A program made the translations under genes and the position numbers. DNA of 64,000 nt. Origin: Cognatundibacterium rugosum. GTDB lineage: Bacteria; Pseudomonadota; Gammaproteobacteria; Burkholderiales; Burkholderiaceae_D. The notes under the pieces were generated by a model. The model was not told the DNA's origin and did not search any database. It saw nothing but the letters and a program-made list of their open reading frames with translations. Positions 1 to 8,813 of the stretch are shown in pieces (position 1 is the stretch's first letter; every line of letters starts with the position of its first letter). The DNA lies in contig NZ_JACOGG010000002.1 of the NCBI RefSeq assembly GCF_014284365.1, forward strand, positions 248,001 through 312,000, given 5' to 3'.

Positions 1-71
1 AACCGTATTCAGACACGGTAATCGACGCTGAAATTTACCGGAAGCAAACACGGTACGGTCACTGCATCGTT

Positions 72-626
72 TCAGACCGCGAGCAATTTATAAAACAAAG
101 TCGTGCTGCATAAGCGGCCATCCGGCTTCAGCGCAAAATCCGGAATCTGTCCGGCCTGCGTCCAGCCAGCGCGCGCATACAGGCGCTCTGCATCACCACC
201 GGTTTCGGTATCGAGCACAATACACGTCTTGCCCAGTTCGCGTGCCCGTTGTTCCGCTGCGCTCAGCAAGGCTGCCGCGATGCCCTGACGACGCGCGCGG
301 CGGTGTACCAGCATCTTGGCCAAATCGGCCCGATGCGGCTGATTGTCAGGCATCGCCGTGACCAGCTGCACCGTGCCCAACACACGCTCATGCGTGTGCA
401 CACCATCACGAGCTTCGGCCCCTTCCAACGCAACCAGCAAATGCCGCTCACCCGCCGCCAGCCCTTGCACCACAGCTTGCCAGAATGCCTGCGCACGCTG
501 CAAACTCAGGCCCGCCATAAAGCTGACCGAAGCCCCGCCCGCTACGCAATCACATAAGATTTCACTCAATTCCGCGCTATACGCCTGCGCCTGCTGCGCG
601 TCCCAACTGCAAATTCTGTAGTCCAT
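72..626 (-). CDS. GNAT family N-acetyltransferase
   Basis: This 184-residue protein belongs to the GNAT fold, which moves an acetyl group from acetyl-CoA to an amine; the acceptor is unknown. The acetyl-CoA pyrophosphate loop is visible as RRQGIA at about residues 112-117, followed by a helix and by the C-terminal ERLYARAGW segment typical of the family. The ATG is preceded by a strong AAGGAG ribosome binding site. It lies 60 bases downstream of the XRE-cupin regulator gene on the same strand, so the two may be co-transcribed and the regulator may control it. Family is certain, substrate is not. Confidence 0.85.
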   Translation of the reverse strand: MDYRICSWDAQQAQAYSAELSEILCDCVAGGASVSFMAGLSLQRAQAFWQAVVQGLAAGERHLLVALEGAEARDGVHTHERVLGTVQLVTAMPDNQPHRADLAKMLVHRRARRQGIAAALLSAAEQRARELGKTCIVLDTETGGDAERLYARAGWTQAGQIPDFALKPDGRLCSTTLFYKLLAV

Positions 627-686
627 CCTTTTTCTCCTTTGCTTTATTTGTTTTGAAACGCAATGCGAGGCAGCGCTGCGTATATC

Positions 687-1250
687 TCATGGCTTAATCA
701 GTGCAACCAGATAATGCGCAACGCCCTGGCCCGGGTTGTGATAAGTGATGGCTTCCTTGAGTGACATCGCCAGACAGTCACCAGCATGCAGCAGATAACT
801 GAGCGCACCCACCTGTATGCGCATCTGACCGGATATCAGCCAGACCTGCTGCGCGATATCGAGTTCCTGATGCAGATTTTCATAGTGAACCGTCTGCCCC
901 GCAGGGAATTGAATTTCAACCAGATGCAAAGGCGACAGACCAGGCGGGGATAACTGACGACGGGTATAACCCGACTCGGGATCGGTCCATATAATTTGCT
1001 GAGCAGCTAACTGCATTGGAGATGGCGGTGAAGTCAGCGCAGGTTCTGCTTCAAACAAAGATCCCAGCGTCACACCTAATGCTAGGGACAGCTTATCCAG
1101 AACCACGGCAGTCGGGCTGGTCGCTGCGCGCTCAATCAGCGAAATCGTAGAACGGCTGACCCCGCTGCGTTGCGCAAGACCATCCAAAGACCAGCCATGC
1201 GCGTCACGCAACGCGCTGATTCGATGAGCAATGAGTTGATTAATATCCAT
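687..1250 (-). CDS. XRE family transcriptional regulator with cupin domain
   Basis: This 187-residue regulator has an N-terminal XRE-type helix-turn-helix (residues 5-60, with the SGVSRSTISLIER recognition region) and a C-terminal cupin sensor domain (about 110-185). Proteins of this architecture usually sense a small metabolite and control a neighbouring enzyme or transporter. An in-frame GTG exists 45 bases upstream, but the ATG at 1250 was preferred because it starts right before the conserved HTH and the upstream DNA carries an inverted repeat that looks like an operator. The GNAT gene follows on the same strand and is the obvious candidate target. Confidence 0.85.
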   Translation of the reverse strand: MDINQLIAHRISALRDAHGWSLDGLAQRSGVSRSTISLIERAATSPTAVVLDKLSLALGVTLGSLFEAEPALTSPPSPMQLAAQQIIWTDPESGYTRRQLSPPGLSPLHLVEIQFPAGQTVHYENLHQELDIAQQVWLISGQMRIQVGALSYLLHAGDCLAMSLKEAITYHNPGQGVAHYLVALIKP

Positions 1251-1254
1251 GACT

Positions 1255-1289
1255 TCTAATATATAAGAATATTTATCTACTATATTAGA
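1255..1289. promoter_or_regulatory. Inverted repeat upstream of the XRE-cupin gene, candidate operator
   Basis: TCTAATATA (1255-1263) and TATATTAGA (1281-1289) form a perfect 9-bp inverted repeat with arm starts 26 bases apart. It ends 4 bases before the regulator's start codon, in an AT-rich stretch. The position suggests autoregulation by the HTH protein; binding is inferred. Confidence 0.55.
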
Positions 1290-1379
1290 TTTCACATCAG
1301 CGACACAATCAAATTGACGTGTATTTGCAATTCAGTATAAAAAAACCACGTGCTTAGTGCCTGAATCTGATACACAAGC

Positions 1380-2741
1380 TTAAAAATACTGCCTGAGCAG
1401 CACACGCCAGCCGGATTCGGTATTGATCGCGCCATATTGACTCAAGGCGCTGCCGCTGTTTTTTTGCCATTGCAGGGCGACGTCCAGTTTGCCCTGGTGA
1501 TAGCGTGCTTCCAGCCACAGGCGTTTGCTGGCGTCTTGCTGGTCGCGGTTCAGCATGGCGCTGAGGTCGAGGTGTGAAATAAGTGCGTCCTGCCAGCTCG
1601 CATACAAAAACAATTGCTGCCGGGTCGGGCTTTGCTGTGCCAGTTGCGCGGCATTGCGATACGCGGCGTACAGCGGTAAAGGCCCGCGTTGCAGCCTGTC
1701 CCAGCCTTCCTGATCGACAGCACGTCCATTGATATGCAGCTCAGCAGTCAGAGTGAGTTTATTCTGCGTGGTATAGCTGACACCGGCGGCCCATTGATTA
1801 TGCCAGGCAGTTTGCCCGCCTTGCTGTGCAGTGAACGGCCGCAAGGCCGTGTTTTGCACGACCTGATCCAGCAGTGCGCTGCTGTGACCGCCAGCCCATT
1901 CCAGATAGGTCACGGTCGCATCATTGACCAGACCGGAAATCGTGGCGCCAAACTGCGCAGGCTGATGACGCTGCTGCATGATCAGGAATTGCGGCGAGAA
2001 GTCGGCGACTTTCTGACTCAGCACCAGCAAATAGCGGTCACTGTGATTGGTCGCCCCCACATCCGGATTCCAGCCCGCCTGCACGCCGACATCGGCCAGG
2101 CGCGGTGCTGCAATCAGCGTGGCGGAGCCGCCATCCCATAATTGCTGGGCGCGTAGCATGATGCTGCCCTGGCGGTTTTCTTTCAGACTGGCCGGATCAA
2201 TCGAAACCAGTGAGCGCACAGCACCATCCTTGAAAAAATCAACCGGGTTATAGCCATAGGCCACGCCATTGCGCACATTGATGCGTCCCACATCAAACAG
2301 CTGGCTGTCTTGCGGCTTCCAGCTCAGATAGGCTTCTTTGAGCGTATTGACCGCATGTTCGCCTTGGCTGTTAGCGGGCCAGCTCAGATCCAGCCGGTCA
2401 GCCAGCAACAAGCGCCATTGTTGATGCAGGCTCAGATCCCATTGCAGGTCAAACGAAAGCCGCTGCTCCTGCTGCTCACGGGTCTGGCCACTGCTCTGGC
2501 GCAGTCGCTGCGCGCCGGCTCCCGCCTCAGCATAGAAACGCCAGGCACGGTGTGCTTCCGGCGCCTTGACCATGGTATCAGCCAGCTTGAGCGCATCCAG
2601 ATCAGGATCTTCCACTGGCGCAGTTTGTGCCAGCGTCAGACCTGAGCTACACAGCAAAGCAGCCAGCAGAGCCAGACGCAGCGCGCTGCTTGGATGTGTC
2701 AGCCTGGTGTGGCGGGCTGAACGCAACTGTAAGGCTGGCAT
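1380..2741 (-). CDS. Outer-membrane beta-barrel protein linked to an ABC export system
   Basis: This 453-residue protein begins with a signal peptide (hydrophobic core about residues 20-38) and ends in aromatic Tyr-Phe, the C-terminal signature recognised by the BAM machinery. The body has alternating hydrophobic/aromatic strands such as RLWLEARY, consistent with a beta barrel. It is the last gene of a minus-strand operon: the gap to the LolA-like gene upstream is one base (2742). With an FtsX-type permease, an ATPase and a LolA-like carrier in front of it, it is probably the outer-membrane part of a trans-envelope pathway. No specific family name was recognised. Confidence 0.65.
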   Translation of the reverse strand: MPALQLRSARHTRLTHPSSALRLALLAALLCSSGLTLAQTAPVEDPDLDALKLADTMVKAPEAHRAWRFYAEAGAGAQRLRQSSGQTREQQEQRLSFDLQWDLSLHQQWRLLLADRLDLSWPANSQGEHAVNTLKEAYLSWKPQDSQLFDVGRINVRNGVAYGYNPVDFFKDGAVRSLVSIDPASLKENRQGSIMLRAQQLWDGGSATLIAAPRLADVGVQAGWNPDVGATNHSDRYLLVLSQKVADFSPQFLIMQQRHQPAQFGATISGLVNDATVTYLEWAGGHSSALLDQVVQNTALRPFTAQQGGQTAWHNQWAAGVSYTTQNKLTLTAELHINGRAVDQEGWDRLQRGPLPLYAAYRNAAQLAQQSPTRQQLFLYASWQDALISHLDLSAMLNRDQQDASKRLWLEARYHQGKLDVALQWQKNSGSALSQYGAINTESGWRVLLRQYF

Positions 2742-2742
2742 C

Positions 2743-3549
2743 TTATTCCGGCTTAAAGCGTGGCAGATAATCGCGTTGCAGCCAGGTCTCAGGCACTTCG
2801 CGTTTTACCCAGTCGCTGTAACGCATGATGGTGACCCAGTCCGGTTCCAGACCATCGATGATCACCGTTTCAGTCGGCCGCTCGGCGCCGAACACCGCCT
2901 GATAACGGCGGTAATACGCGGTCTTCAGCAGCTTGCCGCTTTCGGAATAAAAGCGCGACTTAATCGGACGCATACTGGACTGGTCTACCCACATCACGAT
3001 GCGGTGGTAGCTCGCACTGTCATTAGCTGCGTTCAGCTCCAGTTTGATACTGCGACGGTTCTGGCGTTCACCATCCTGGGTGTCTTCTTCACTGGCACTG
3101 ACCGCCTGATAATCCTTGGCAAAGTTCACCGTCACCACATCCCCGTTCGATGCCTGTCCCAGCAAGCGCTGTTGCGGTGACAGCCGGATACTGGCTTTGC
3201 TGGACGGGTCAAAGAACCACATGTCCTTGCCATTAAACAGGATCAGCTTATTCGCATCGCGTGCCGGTGCCAGGTAGCGCACCAGGCTGCGGAACTGGCC
3301 ACCTTTAGGATCGGCTTTAGAGTAAATCGCCAACGTGCTCGCATCGGTCTCTTTGCCTTTGCGGTATTCGACCAGGGTATTGGTCAGACCGAAAGGAAAA
3401 TCAGGATTGCGTATCGCATCGCTGGCCGCCAGAATTTCCTGCGGCGTCGCCGCCATTGCCAGCTGACTGCAGACACTCAGACCAGCCAGCAAGGCCAACG
3501 CCATGAAACGGCGGGCTTGGGCCGCTGACAAAACAGAGAATATAGCCAT
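2743..3549 (-). CDS. LolA-like outer membrane lipoprotein-sorting family protein
   Basis: This is a 268-residue exported protein of the LolA-like family often annotated 'outer membrane lipoprotein-sorting protein'. The signal peptide ends at about AMA, followed by TPQEILAASDAIRNPDFPF. The rest is strand-rich, with WVDQSSMRPIKSRFYS and YRRYQ segments typical of LolA/LolB-like half barrels that carry a lipid or lipoprotein across the periplasm. The ATG at 3549 was chosen because it has AAGGA eight bases upstream and directly precedes the signal peptide. It follows the permease gene with a 10-base gap. The cargo is unknown. Confidence 0.75.
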   Translation of the reverse strand: MAIFSVLSAAQARRFMALALLAGLSVCSQLAMAATPQEILAASDAIRNPDFPFGLTNTLVEYRKGKETDASTLAIYSKADPKGGQFRSLVRYLAPARDANKLILFNGKDMWFFDPSSKASIRLSPQQRLLGQASNGDVVTVNFAKDYQAVSASEEDTQDGERQNRRSIKLELNAANDSASYHRIVMWVDQSSMRPIKSRFYSESGKLLKTAYYRRYQAVFGAERPTETVIIDGLEPDWVTIMRYSDWVKREVPETWLQRDYLPRFKPE

Positions 3550-3559
3550 CAGGTTTTCC

Positions 3560-5002
3560 TTACACATGACGTAAAGCGTCGACAATTTCAAATTTTGCTG
3601 CACGGTTCGCCGGCCACCAGGCAGACAGCGTGGTGACGATAATCATGCTCAGCATACTACCGGTCAGCAGTGGCAAATCCTGCCCCACCCGCACCAGGAT
3701 CAGATAGGCATAGGAATAGCCGGGCGGCGTCCAGGTCCAGCCGCTGTGGTTGATCAGGTAAGCCACCGCCAGCGCGCACAATGCGCCCAAGATGGCACCG
3801 ATCACACCGAGCACCAGTGCCTCGCATAAGAACAGGTGGCGAATACCGGAGCGGCGCAGGCCGATAGCGCGCAGAGTGCCGATTTCAGCCGTGCGTTCCA
3901 CCACTGCCGTACTCATGGTATTCCCTATCGTGAATAGGACGATCACACCGATCAGCATCGCGATAAAACTGAACATGGAATCCATGAATTGATTGGTCTG
4001 TCCATAGGTAGGATTCAGAGCTTCAAAATCGAGTACATCCAGCGTCTGATCAGGAAATTTTTCTTTAAGCAGCGCGGCAATGCGCGCTCTGGCCTGCGGG
4101 ATTTGCTGAGTCAGTTCCAGCTGCACCATCAGCGCAGTGACTTCGGGTTCACGCTTGCCATAGATCAGGCGCTGCGCCTGCTGCAAATGCATCGCCATAT
4201 AAATATCATCGAGTGCCTTGATCCCCATATTATTAGCCTTGATCGCCTGCAGACTCGCGACATTCGGCGCACCGCCCGAAGTGGCGGCCAGCATTTCAAT
4301 ACGGTTTTCTGTGACGACTGGCTGACTGTCTTTCTCCAGCGCCGAGAGGGCTGAAATATCGTCCGGTAAGCTGCTACCTGCGCTCTCGTTAGTACTCTCA
4401 TTTGCGTTCTCGTTCCCACCTTGTTTCGGGACGACTTTTGCTTCTTCCTTACGCTGGTCGCGGCAATGGCTGTCCTGCAGCAGACTGCAGAGCTTGAGCT
4501 TGCGCGCCACGCCCTGCCCGACCACCACCGCATCAATGCTCTGTCCTTCCAGCGGCATCGGCAAGGCGTAACTTTTCACACCGTACTGATTCCAGCGCAG
4601 CATGGCATTGCGCTCTTCCGGCACGATGCCGACTGCCATCACCGAGCGTGAAATACCGGCTGCGAAATTCCCGGCGATACCGCCCAGTTGCAGCGTCGGT
4701 GTGACCACCCTGAGCATAGGACGCAACTCAGGATCATCGCGTAAAGCCTGGATCATCTGTCGATAGTCGCGTATGCCATACGCGCTGGGATTATCACTGC
4801 CATCTAAAAAATAGCCGCTGCGCTGAATTTGCAAATGGCCGGTGTATTGCACAAAGCCGGTCAGCGAACCATACATGATATTCGAGCGATAACCGCCAAA
4901 CAGCAGGATCGCGGTCAGGCCCACCACCATGGTCAGCACCGTGGTCAGCGAGCGGCGGCGATTACGCAATAAATTGCGGATAGCCAGCATCAGGGTATTC
5001 AT
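3560..5002 (-). CDS. ABC transporter permease, FtsX/LolE/MacB type
   Basis: This 480-residue inner-membrane protein has an N-terminal membrane helix (about 20-40), a large periplasmic domain, and a C-terminal FtsX-like domain with three membrane segments (about 335-465, including FTIGNTMSTAVVERTAEIGTLRA). The topology is that of MacB/LolCE permeases, which act by mechanotransmission and not as classical channels. An unusual low-complexity Glu/Asn/Ser stretch (about 190-220, NENANESTNESAG) sits in the periplasmic part. Its ATG overlaps the ATPase stop as ATGA, so the two are translationally coupled. Family is clear; the substrate is not. Confidence 0.88.
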   Translation of the reverse strand: MNTLMLAIRNLLRNRRRSLTTVLTMVVGLTAILLFGGYRSNIMYGSLTGFVQYTGHLQIQRSGYFLDGSDNPSAYGIRDYRQMIQALRDDPELRPMLRVVTPTLQLGGIAGNFAAGISRSVMAVGIVPEERNAMLRWNQYGVKSYALPMPLEGQSIDAVVVGQGVARKLKLCSLLQDSHCRDQRKEEAKVVPKQGGNENANESTNESAGSSLPDDISALSALEKDSQPVVTENRIEMLAATSGGAPNVASLQAIKANNMGIKALDDIYMAMHLQQAQRLIYGKREPEVTALMVQLELTQQIPQARARIAALLKEKFPDQTLDVLDFEALNPTYGQTNQFMDSMFSFIAMLIGVIVLFTIGNTMSTAVVERTAEIGTLRAIGLRRSGIRHLFLCEALVLGVIGAILGALCALAVAYLINHSGWTWTPPGYSYAYLILVRVGQDLPLLTGSMLSMIIVTTLSAWWPANRAAKFEIVDALRHV

Positions 5003-5694
5003 GTCTGTACCTCCTTCTGTGCGCTACCAACGATTTTGCCATCGCGGATAAACACCACCTCATCGGCCTCAGCCTGAATCTGCGGATCATGGGATGAGAA
5101 CACAAATGACACCTGACGTTCGCGCTGCATACGGCGCATCAGCGCAATCACTTCCGCACCGGTCTGGCTGTCGAGATTGGCGGTAGGCTCATCGGCCAGC
5201 ACCAGCTCAGGCTGTATCGCCAGTGCGCGCGCGATCGCAACGCGCTGCCGCTGTCCACCCGATAACTGGCCCGGCAAATTATCGCGCCGGTTACTGAGGC
5301 CGACGTCGTCCAGCAAAGCCAGCACGCGCTTCTTACGCTCTGCCGCAGGCACATTCGCGAGTATCAATGGGTACTCGATATTTTCATAGGCGCTGAGCAC
5401 AGGCAGCAAGTTGAAATTCTGAAAAATGAAGCCGATATGACGCGCACGAAAATCCGACAAATCATCGTCCTTCATTGTCTGCACTTCCAGACCCGCAACC
5501 AGGATCTGTCCGCTGTCCGGGCGATCCAGACAACCAATCAGATTCAGCAAGGTGGTTTTTCCGCTGCCCGAAGGACCGGACAACACGGTAAAGCGATCCG
5601 GTGCTATATCGAGCGTAATATCACTCAGCGCTGGCACATCCACCGCGTCCATGTGATAAATCTTAGCAACCTCTTTCAAACGTACAGGAACCAT
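4999..5694 (-). CDS. ABC transporter ATP-binding protein, LolD/MacB type
   Basis: This 231-residue ATPase has the Walker [10 protein letters not shown] (about 40-48), the signature LSGGQRQR, and Walker B LVLADEP followed by TANLDS, in the arrangement of LolD/MacB/FtsE ATPases. It powers the adjacent FtsX-type permease. The reading frame stays open for over 80 codons upstream, but the ATG at 5694 is supported by GGAG nine bases ahead and by the normal family length. It is the first gene of the four-gene operon that continues with permease, LolA-like protein and barrel protein. Confidence 0.9.
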   Translation of the reverse strand: MVPVRLKEVAKIYHMDAVDVPALSDITLDIAPDRFTVLSGPSGSGKTTLLNLIGCLDRPDSGQILVAGLEVQTMKDDDLSDFRARHIGFIFQNFNLLPVLSAYENIEYPLILANVPAAERKKRVLALLDDVGLSNRRDNLPGQLSGGQRQRVAIARALAIQPELVLADEPTANLDSQTGAEVIALMRRMQRERQVSFVFSSHDPQIQAEADEVVFIRDGKIVGSAQKEVQT

Positions 5695-6012
5695 AGATTT
5701 TTCTCCAAAAAAGCAAACCTGTGCCAGCTGTCGAGCTATCCAGCTACCCAGTCGCCAGCGCATCGTATACGGTTTATGCAGATGAAACTTGTACATTTCC
5801 GACATCTTGCGCAATTCTGACTCAATCTGTCCACGTCTGCTCCGGTCTGCTCCGGTCAGCGCCGGTCTGCTCTGCCAGACCCAGCACGGATACTGACAAC
5901 ACACCGAATGTGAGACGACAGCAGCGACAAAAAACCACAAGCCTTACAGACGCTGAAAATACTTTTATCCAGCACTGCAACTTTCTTGCTTTATCAGGCC
6001 TCGTCCTCTAGG
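5695..6012. other. Intergenic region between divergent genes
   Basis: This stretch separates the ABC operon (minus) from the M14 peptidase (plus) and should hold both promoters. Apart from the tandem repeat listed separately, no coding region or clear hairpin was seen. Open frames reading through it show no family features. Confidence 0.5.
5835..5874. repeat. Four tandem 10-bp units
   Basis: Units are GTCTGCTCCG, GTCTGCTCCG, GTCAGCGCCG and GTCTGCTCTG, each 10 bp. The array lies about 140 bases upstream of the ABC operon start. The 10-bp period is close to one helical turn, so it could present repeated binding sites on one DNA face; it could also be a simple minisatellite. Confidence 0.6.
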
Positions 6013-7053
6013 ATGGCAAGGTCTTTTTTTCCAGCCACCGCCATGCCTGCATTGCCTGAGTTAAAAGAATTGGAACGTATTATCCAGCTGGGTCAGTCTC
6101 AGCTGGATGTGGCGGTGCTATGTGATGTGGACGTACAGCATAAACGCTTTCCAGTGTACCGGCTGGCCTTGGGCAATCCGGATCCGGTCAAGCCCGCGAT
6201 CGGTTTTTTCGGCGGTATCCATGGGCTGGAACGCATAGGTACCCAGGTCTTGCTGTCTTTTCTGCGTGGCTTACTAACGCGTCTGCAATGGGATAAAAGT
6301 CTGCAGCACATGCTGGACGACGTGCGGCTGGTGTTTATGCCGCTCATGAATCCGGGTGGTATGTGGCTGGCTACCCGTGCCAATCCTAACGGCGTGGATC
6401 TGATGCGCAATGCACCGGTCGAGGCACTCGATAAAGTCCCGTTTCTGCTCGGTGGCCATCGTTACAGCCGCCACCTGCCCTGGTATCGCGGGCCAGTCGG
6501 TGCACCGATGGAAATCGAGAATCAGGCGCTGGTGCGCGCGGTCCGGGAAGAATTGCTAGGTCGCCCCTTCAGTGTCGCGATAGACTGCCATTCCGGTTTC
6601 GGTCTGCGCGACCGGGTCTGGTTCCCCCATGCGCACAGCGTGCATCCGATACCGCATCTGGCTGACATCCTGGCGCTGGAAGAATTATTCCAGCAAACCC
6701 ATCCGAATCACCGCTATCTGTTTGAACCACAAAGCCTGCAATATCAGACCCATGGCGATGTCTGGGATTATCTGTATCTGGAGGCGCAACAACAGCCGGA
6801 ACGCAGCTTTTTACCACTGACGCTGGAAATGGGTTCCTGGTTGTGGGTCAAAAAAAATCCGCGCCAGCTGTTCTCGCGTCATGGCATGTTTAATCCCGTG
6901 GCGGAACACCGGCTGCACCGGGTACTGCGGCGACATAACGCCTGGCTGGATTTTCTGATGCGCGCCACCTGCGGCTATCAGCAATGGCTGGCCAGCGGCC
7001 CTACCCGTCTGCGTCTGCAGGAACGGGCGGTACAACGCTGGTACCGGCCATGA
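6013..7053 (+). CDS. M14 family zinc carboxypeptidase-like protein
   Basis: This 346-residue protein has the zinc-binding HxxE as HGLE (His70, Glu73), the third zinc ligand in IDCHSGFG (His193) and a candidate catalytic Glu272 in TLEMGSW, the arrangement of M14 carboxypeptidases and succinylglutamate-desuccinylase-like enzymes. No signal peptide is obvious, so it is probably cytoplasmic and may act on small peptides or acyl-amino acids. The start at 6013 is uncertain: another ATG lies at 6043 and no good ribosome binding site is seen for either. The alpha/beta hydrolase gene follows after four bases, suggesting co-expression. Confidence 0.78.
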   Translation: MARSFFPATAMPALPELKELERIIQLGQSQLDVAVLCDVDVQHKRFPVYRLALGNPDPVKPAIGFFGGIHGLERIGTQVLLSFLRGLLTRLQWDKSLQHMLDDVRLVFMPLMNPGGMWLATRANPNGVDLMRNAPVEALDKVPFLLGGHRYSRHLPWYRGPVGAPMEIENQALVRAVREELLGRPFSVAIDCHSGFGLRDRVWFPHAHSVHPIPHLADILALEELFQQTHPNHRYLFEPQSLQYQTHGDVWDYLYLEAQQQPERSFLPLTLEMGSWLWVKKNPRQLFSRHGMFNPVAEHRLHRVLRRHNAWLDFLMRATCGYQQWLASGPTRLRLQERAVQRWYRP

Positions 7054-7057
7054 CAGG

Positions 7058-7858
7058 ATGGCGGGCGGTATGAGCTGGGTTTTATTACGCGGTCTGATGC
7101 GCGAACAACGCCACTGGGGCAGCTTTGTCGCCGCCCTGCAGCAAGCCTATCCCGATCAGCGCATCCTGACGCTGGACTTTGCCGGCAACGGCGTCTTGTC
7201 AGCGCAAAGCAGCGCCACCAGTGTGACGCAGATGGTAGAGCAATTGCGTACGCAGTTAAGTACACAGTGTGGACAACAGCCGTCAGGCAAAATCCGGCTG
7301 ATGGCGATTTCTTTGGGGGCGATGGTGGCGGTGGCCTGGGCTGAGCGCTATCCGCATGAAATTCAGGATCTGACGCTGATCAATACCAGCCTGGCGCCGC
7401 ATAGCCCGTTTTATCAACGTCTGCGGCCACGCAATTATGCGGTGCTGGTGTACACCATGTTGTGTGGCAGCGTACAGCAACGCGAACAACTGATACTGCG
7501 TCTGACCAGCCAGCGCTTTAACGGCACTGCCGCAAAAGAGGAAGCAGCGGAAATCGTGGCGCACTGGGTCAGCCTGGCACAGGCCCATCCGGTACGCCGT
7601 CGCAATGTGCTGCGCCAGCTGTATGCGGCCATGCATTACCGCGCGCCGGATCAGGCGCCAGCTGTCGCTTTACGCATCCTGGCCGGTGCCCAAGATGCGC
7701 TGGTGAATCCACAATGCTCCATCACGCTGGCACAACGCTGGAATGCCGAATTACGGCTGCATCCCGAGGCCGGACATGATCTGCCGCTGGATGATGCTGA
7801 CTGGGTGATACGGCAAACGCTGGACGTGATCGCTAAGCCGAGAAGTCCAAGCGCTTAG
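7058..7858 (+). CDS. Alpha/beta hydrolase
   Basis: This 266-residue hydrolase has the nucleophile elbow AISLG (Ser85), an acid in GAQDALVNP (Asp213) and the catalytic His240 in PEAGHDLPLDD, giving a complete Ser-Asp-His triad. It resembles BioH-like and other small esterases. The ATG at 7070 is an alternative start. It directly follows the M14 peptidase gene and converges on liuE: its TAG stop lies inside a 13-bp tandem repeat that also contains the liuE stop. The substrate cannot be told. A BioH-like role is tempting because bio genes are in the window, but nothing in the sequence proves it. Confidence 0.75.
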   Translation: MAGGMSWVLLRGLMREQRHWGSFVAALQQAYPDQRILTLDFAGNGVLSAQSSATSVTQMVEQLRTQLSTQCGQQPSGKIRLMAISLGAMVAVAWAERYPHEIQDLTLINTSLAPHSPFYQRLRPRNYAVLVYTMLCGSVQQREQLILRLTSQRFNGTAAKEEAAEIVAHWVSLAQAHPVRRRNVLRQLYAAMHYRAPDQAPAVALRILAGAQDALVNPQCSITLAQRWNAELRLHPEAGHDLPLDDADWVIRQTLDVIAKPRSPSA

Positions 7859-7884
7859 TCCAAGCACTTAGCCCAGACGCTTAG
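7846..7884. repeat. Three 13-bp tandem units at convergent gene ends
   Basis: TCCAAGCGCTTAG (7846-7858), TCCAAGCACTTAG (7859-7871) and CCCAGACGCTTAG (7872-7884) follow one another. Unit 1 supplies the TAG stop of the plus-strand hydrolase, unit 2 the TAA stop of the minus-strand liuE. Confidence 0.6.
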
Positions 7885-8779
7885 CCGCCAGCGCATTGCC
7901 TGCGCGGCTCACCGCTTTGCGGCCCAGGTGGGCAGAAATAAACTGACCGGCATCGACCACTGCATCCAGATCGATGCCGGTGTGTATGCCCAGGCCCTGC
8001 AGCATGAATAACACATCTTCGGTAGCGACATTACCGGTAGCACCTTTGGCATAAGGGCAGCCACCGAGGCCAGCGACGCTGGAATGGAAAATCGAAACGC
8101 CAACTTCCAGACTCGCATAAATATTGGCCAGTGCCTGACCATAAGTGTCGTGGAAGTGACCGGACAAGCCAGCCAGCGGGAATTCCTGTGCCACGCTTTG
8201 CATCACATGCTGTACCTGTCTGGCAGTACCCACGCCTATGGTGTCGGCGATATCGATTTCGTCGCAACCCAGATCGCGCAAGCCACGTACCACATCCGCC
8301 ACGCTGCTGACCGGTACCTCACCCTGATACGGACAACCGAAAGAGCAACTGATACTGCCACGCAGACGGATCTGATGCTGTTTCGCGGCCGCTGCGACTT
8401 CACGGAAACGTTCTATTGATTCAGCGATGGAGCAGTTGATATTTTTTTGTGCGAATGCTTCCGAAGCCGAACTGAAAATCACCACTTCATCCGCGCCAGC
8501 CGCAAGTGCCGCTTCAAAGCCCTTCATATTCGGCGTCAGTACCGAATAAATCACACCCGGCTTGCGCGTGATTGCCGCCATCACTTCGGTCGAGGTCGCC
8601 ATTTGTGGTACCCATTTTGGTGACACAAAAGACGCGGCTTCGATATTGGCAAAACCGGCAGTTGTCAGGCGATTCACCAGTTCGATTTTCACTTCAGCCG
8701 GGATGCTTTCTTTTTCGTTTTGCAAACCATCACGAGGTCCGACTTCAACGATTTTGACTTGTTGCGGTAACTGCGACAT
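7868..8779 (-). CDS. liuE: Hydroxymethylglutaryl-CoA lyase
   Basis: This 303-residue enzyme cleaves 3-hydroxy-3-methylglutaryl-CoA to acetoacetate and acetyl-CoA, the last step of leucine degradation. It shows the family N-terminus VEVGPRDGLQNE (residues 11-22), the metal-binding HFHDTYGQALAN, and the catalytic-cysteine loop GGCPYAKGATGNVATEDV. The ATG at 8779 was chosen over the longer frame because it has an AGGGGGA ribosome binding site and fits the family length. It is the last gene of the long minus-strand array, after pdxJ and liuD. The gene name follows the Liu nomenclature. Confidence 0.95.
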   Translation of the reverse strand: MSQLPQQVKIVEVGPRDGLQNEKESIPAEVKIELVNRLTTAGFANIEAASFVSPKWVPQMATSTEVMAAITRKPGVIYSVLTPNMKGFEAALAAGADEVVIFSSASEAFAQKNINCSIAESIERFREVAAAAKQHQIRLRGSISCSFGCPYQGEVPVSSVADVVRGLRDLGCDEIDIADTIGVGTARQVQHVMQSVAQEFPLAGLSGHFHDTYGQALANIYASLEVGVSIFHSSVAGLGGCPYAKGATGNVATEDVLFMLQGLGIHTGIDLDAVVDAGQFISAHLGRKAVSRAGNALAAKRLG

Positions 8780-8813
8780 TGGTGTTCCCCCTGTGTTCAT
8801 CTTATGATTCGCT

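Noticed and set aside
7051-7065. TGACAGGATGGCGGG shared with the hairpin at 16510-16523
   Set aside because: A shared 15-base word is expected by chance in a window of this size, and the 7051 copy lacks the other hairpin arm.
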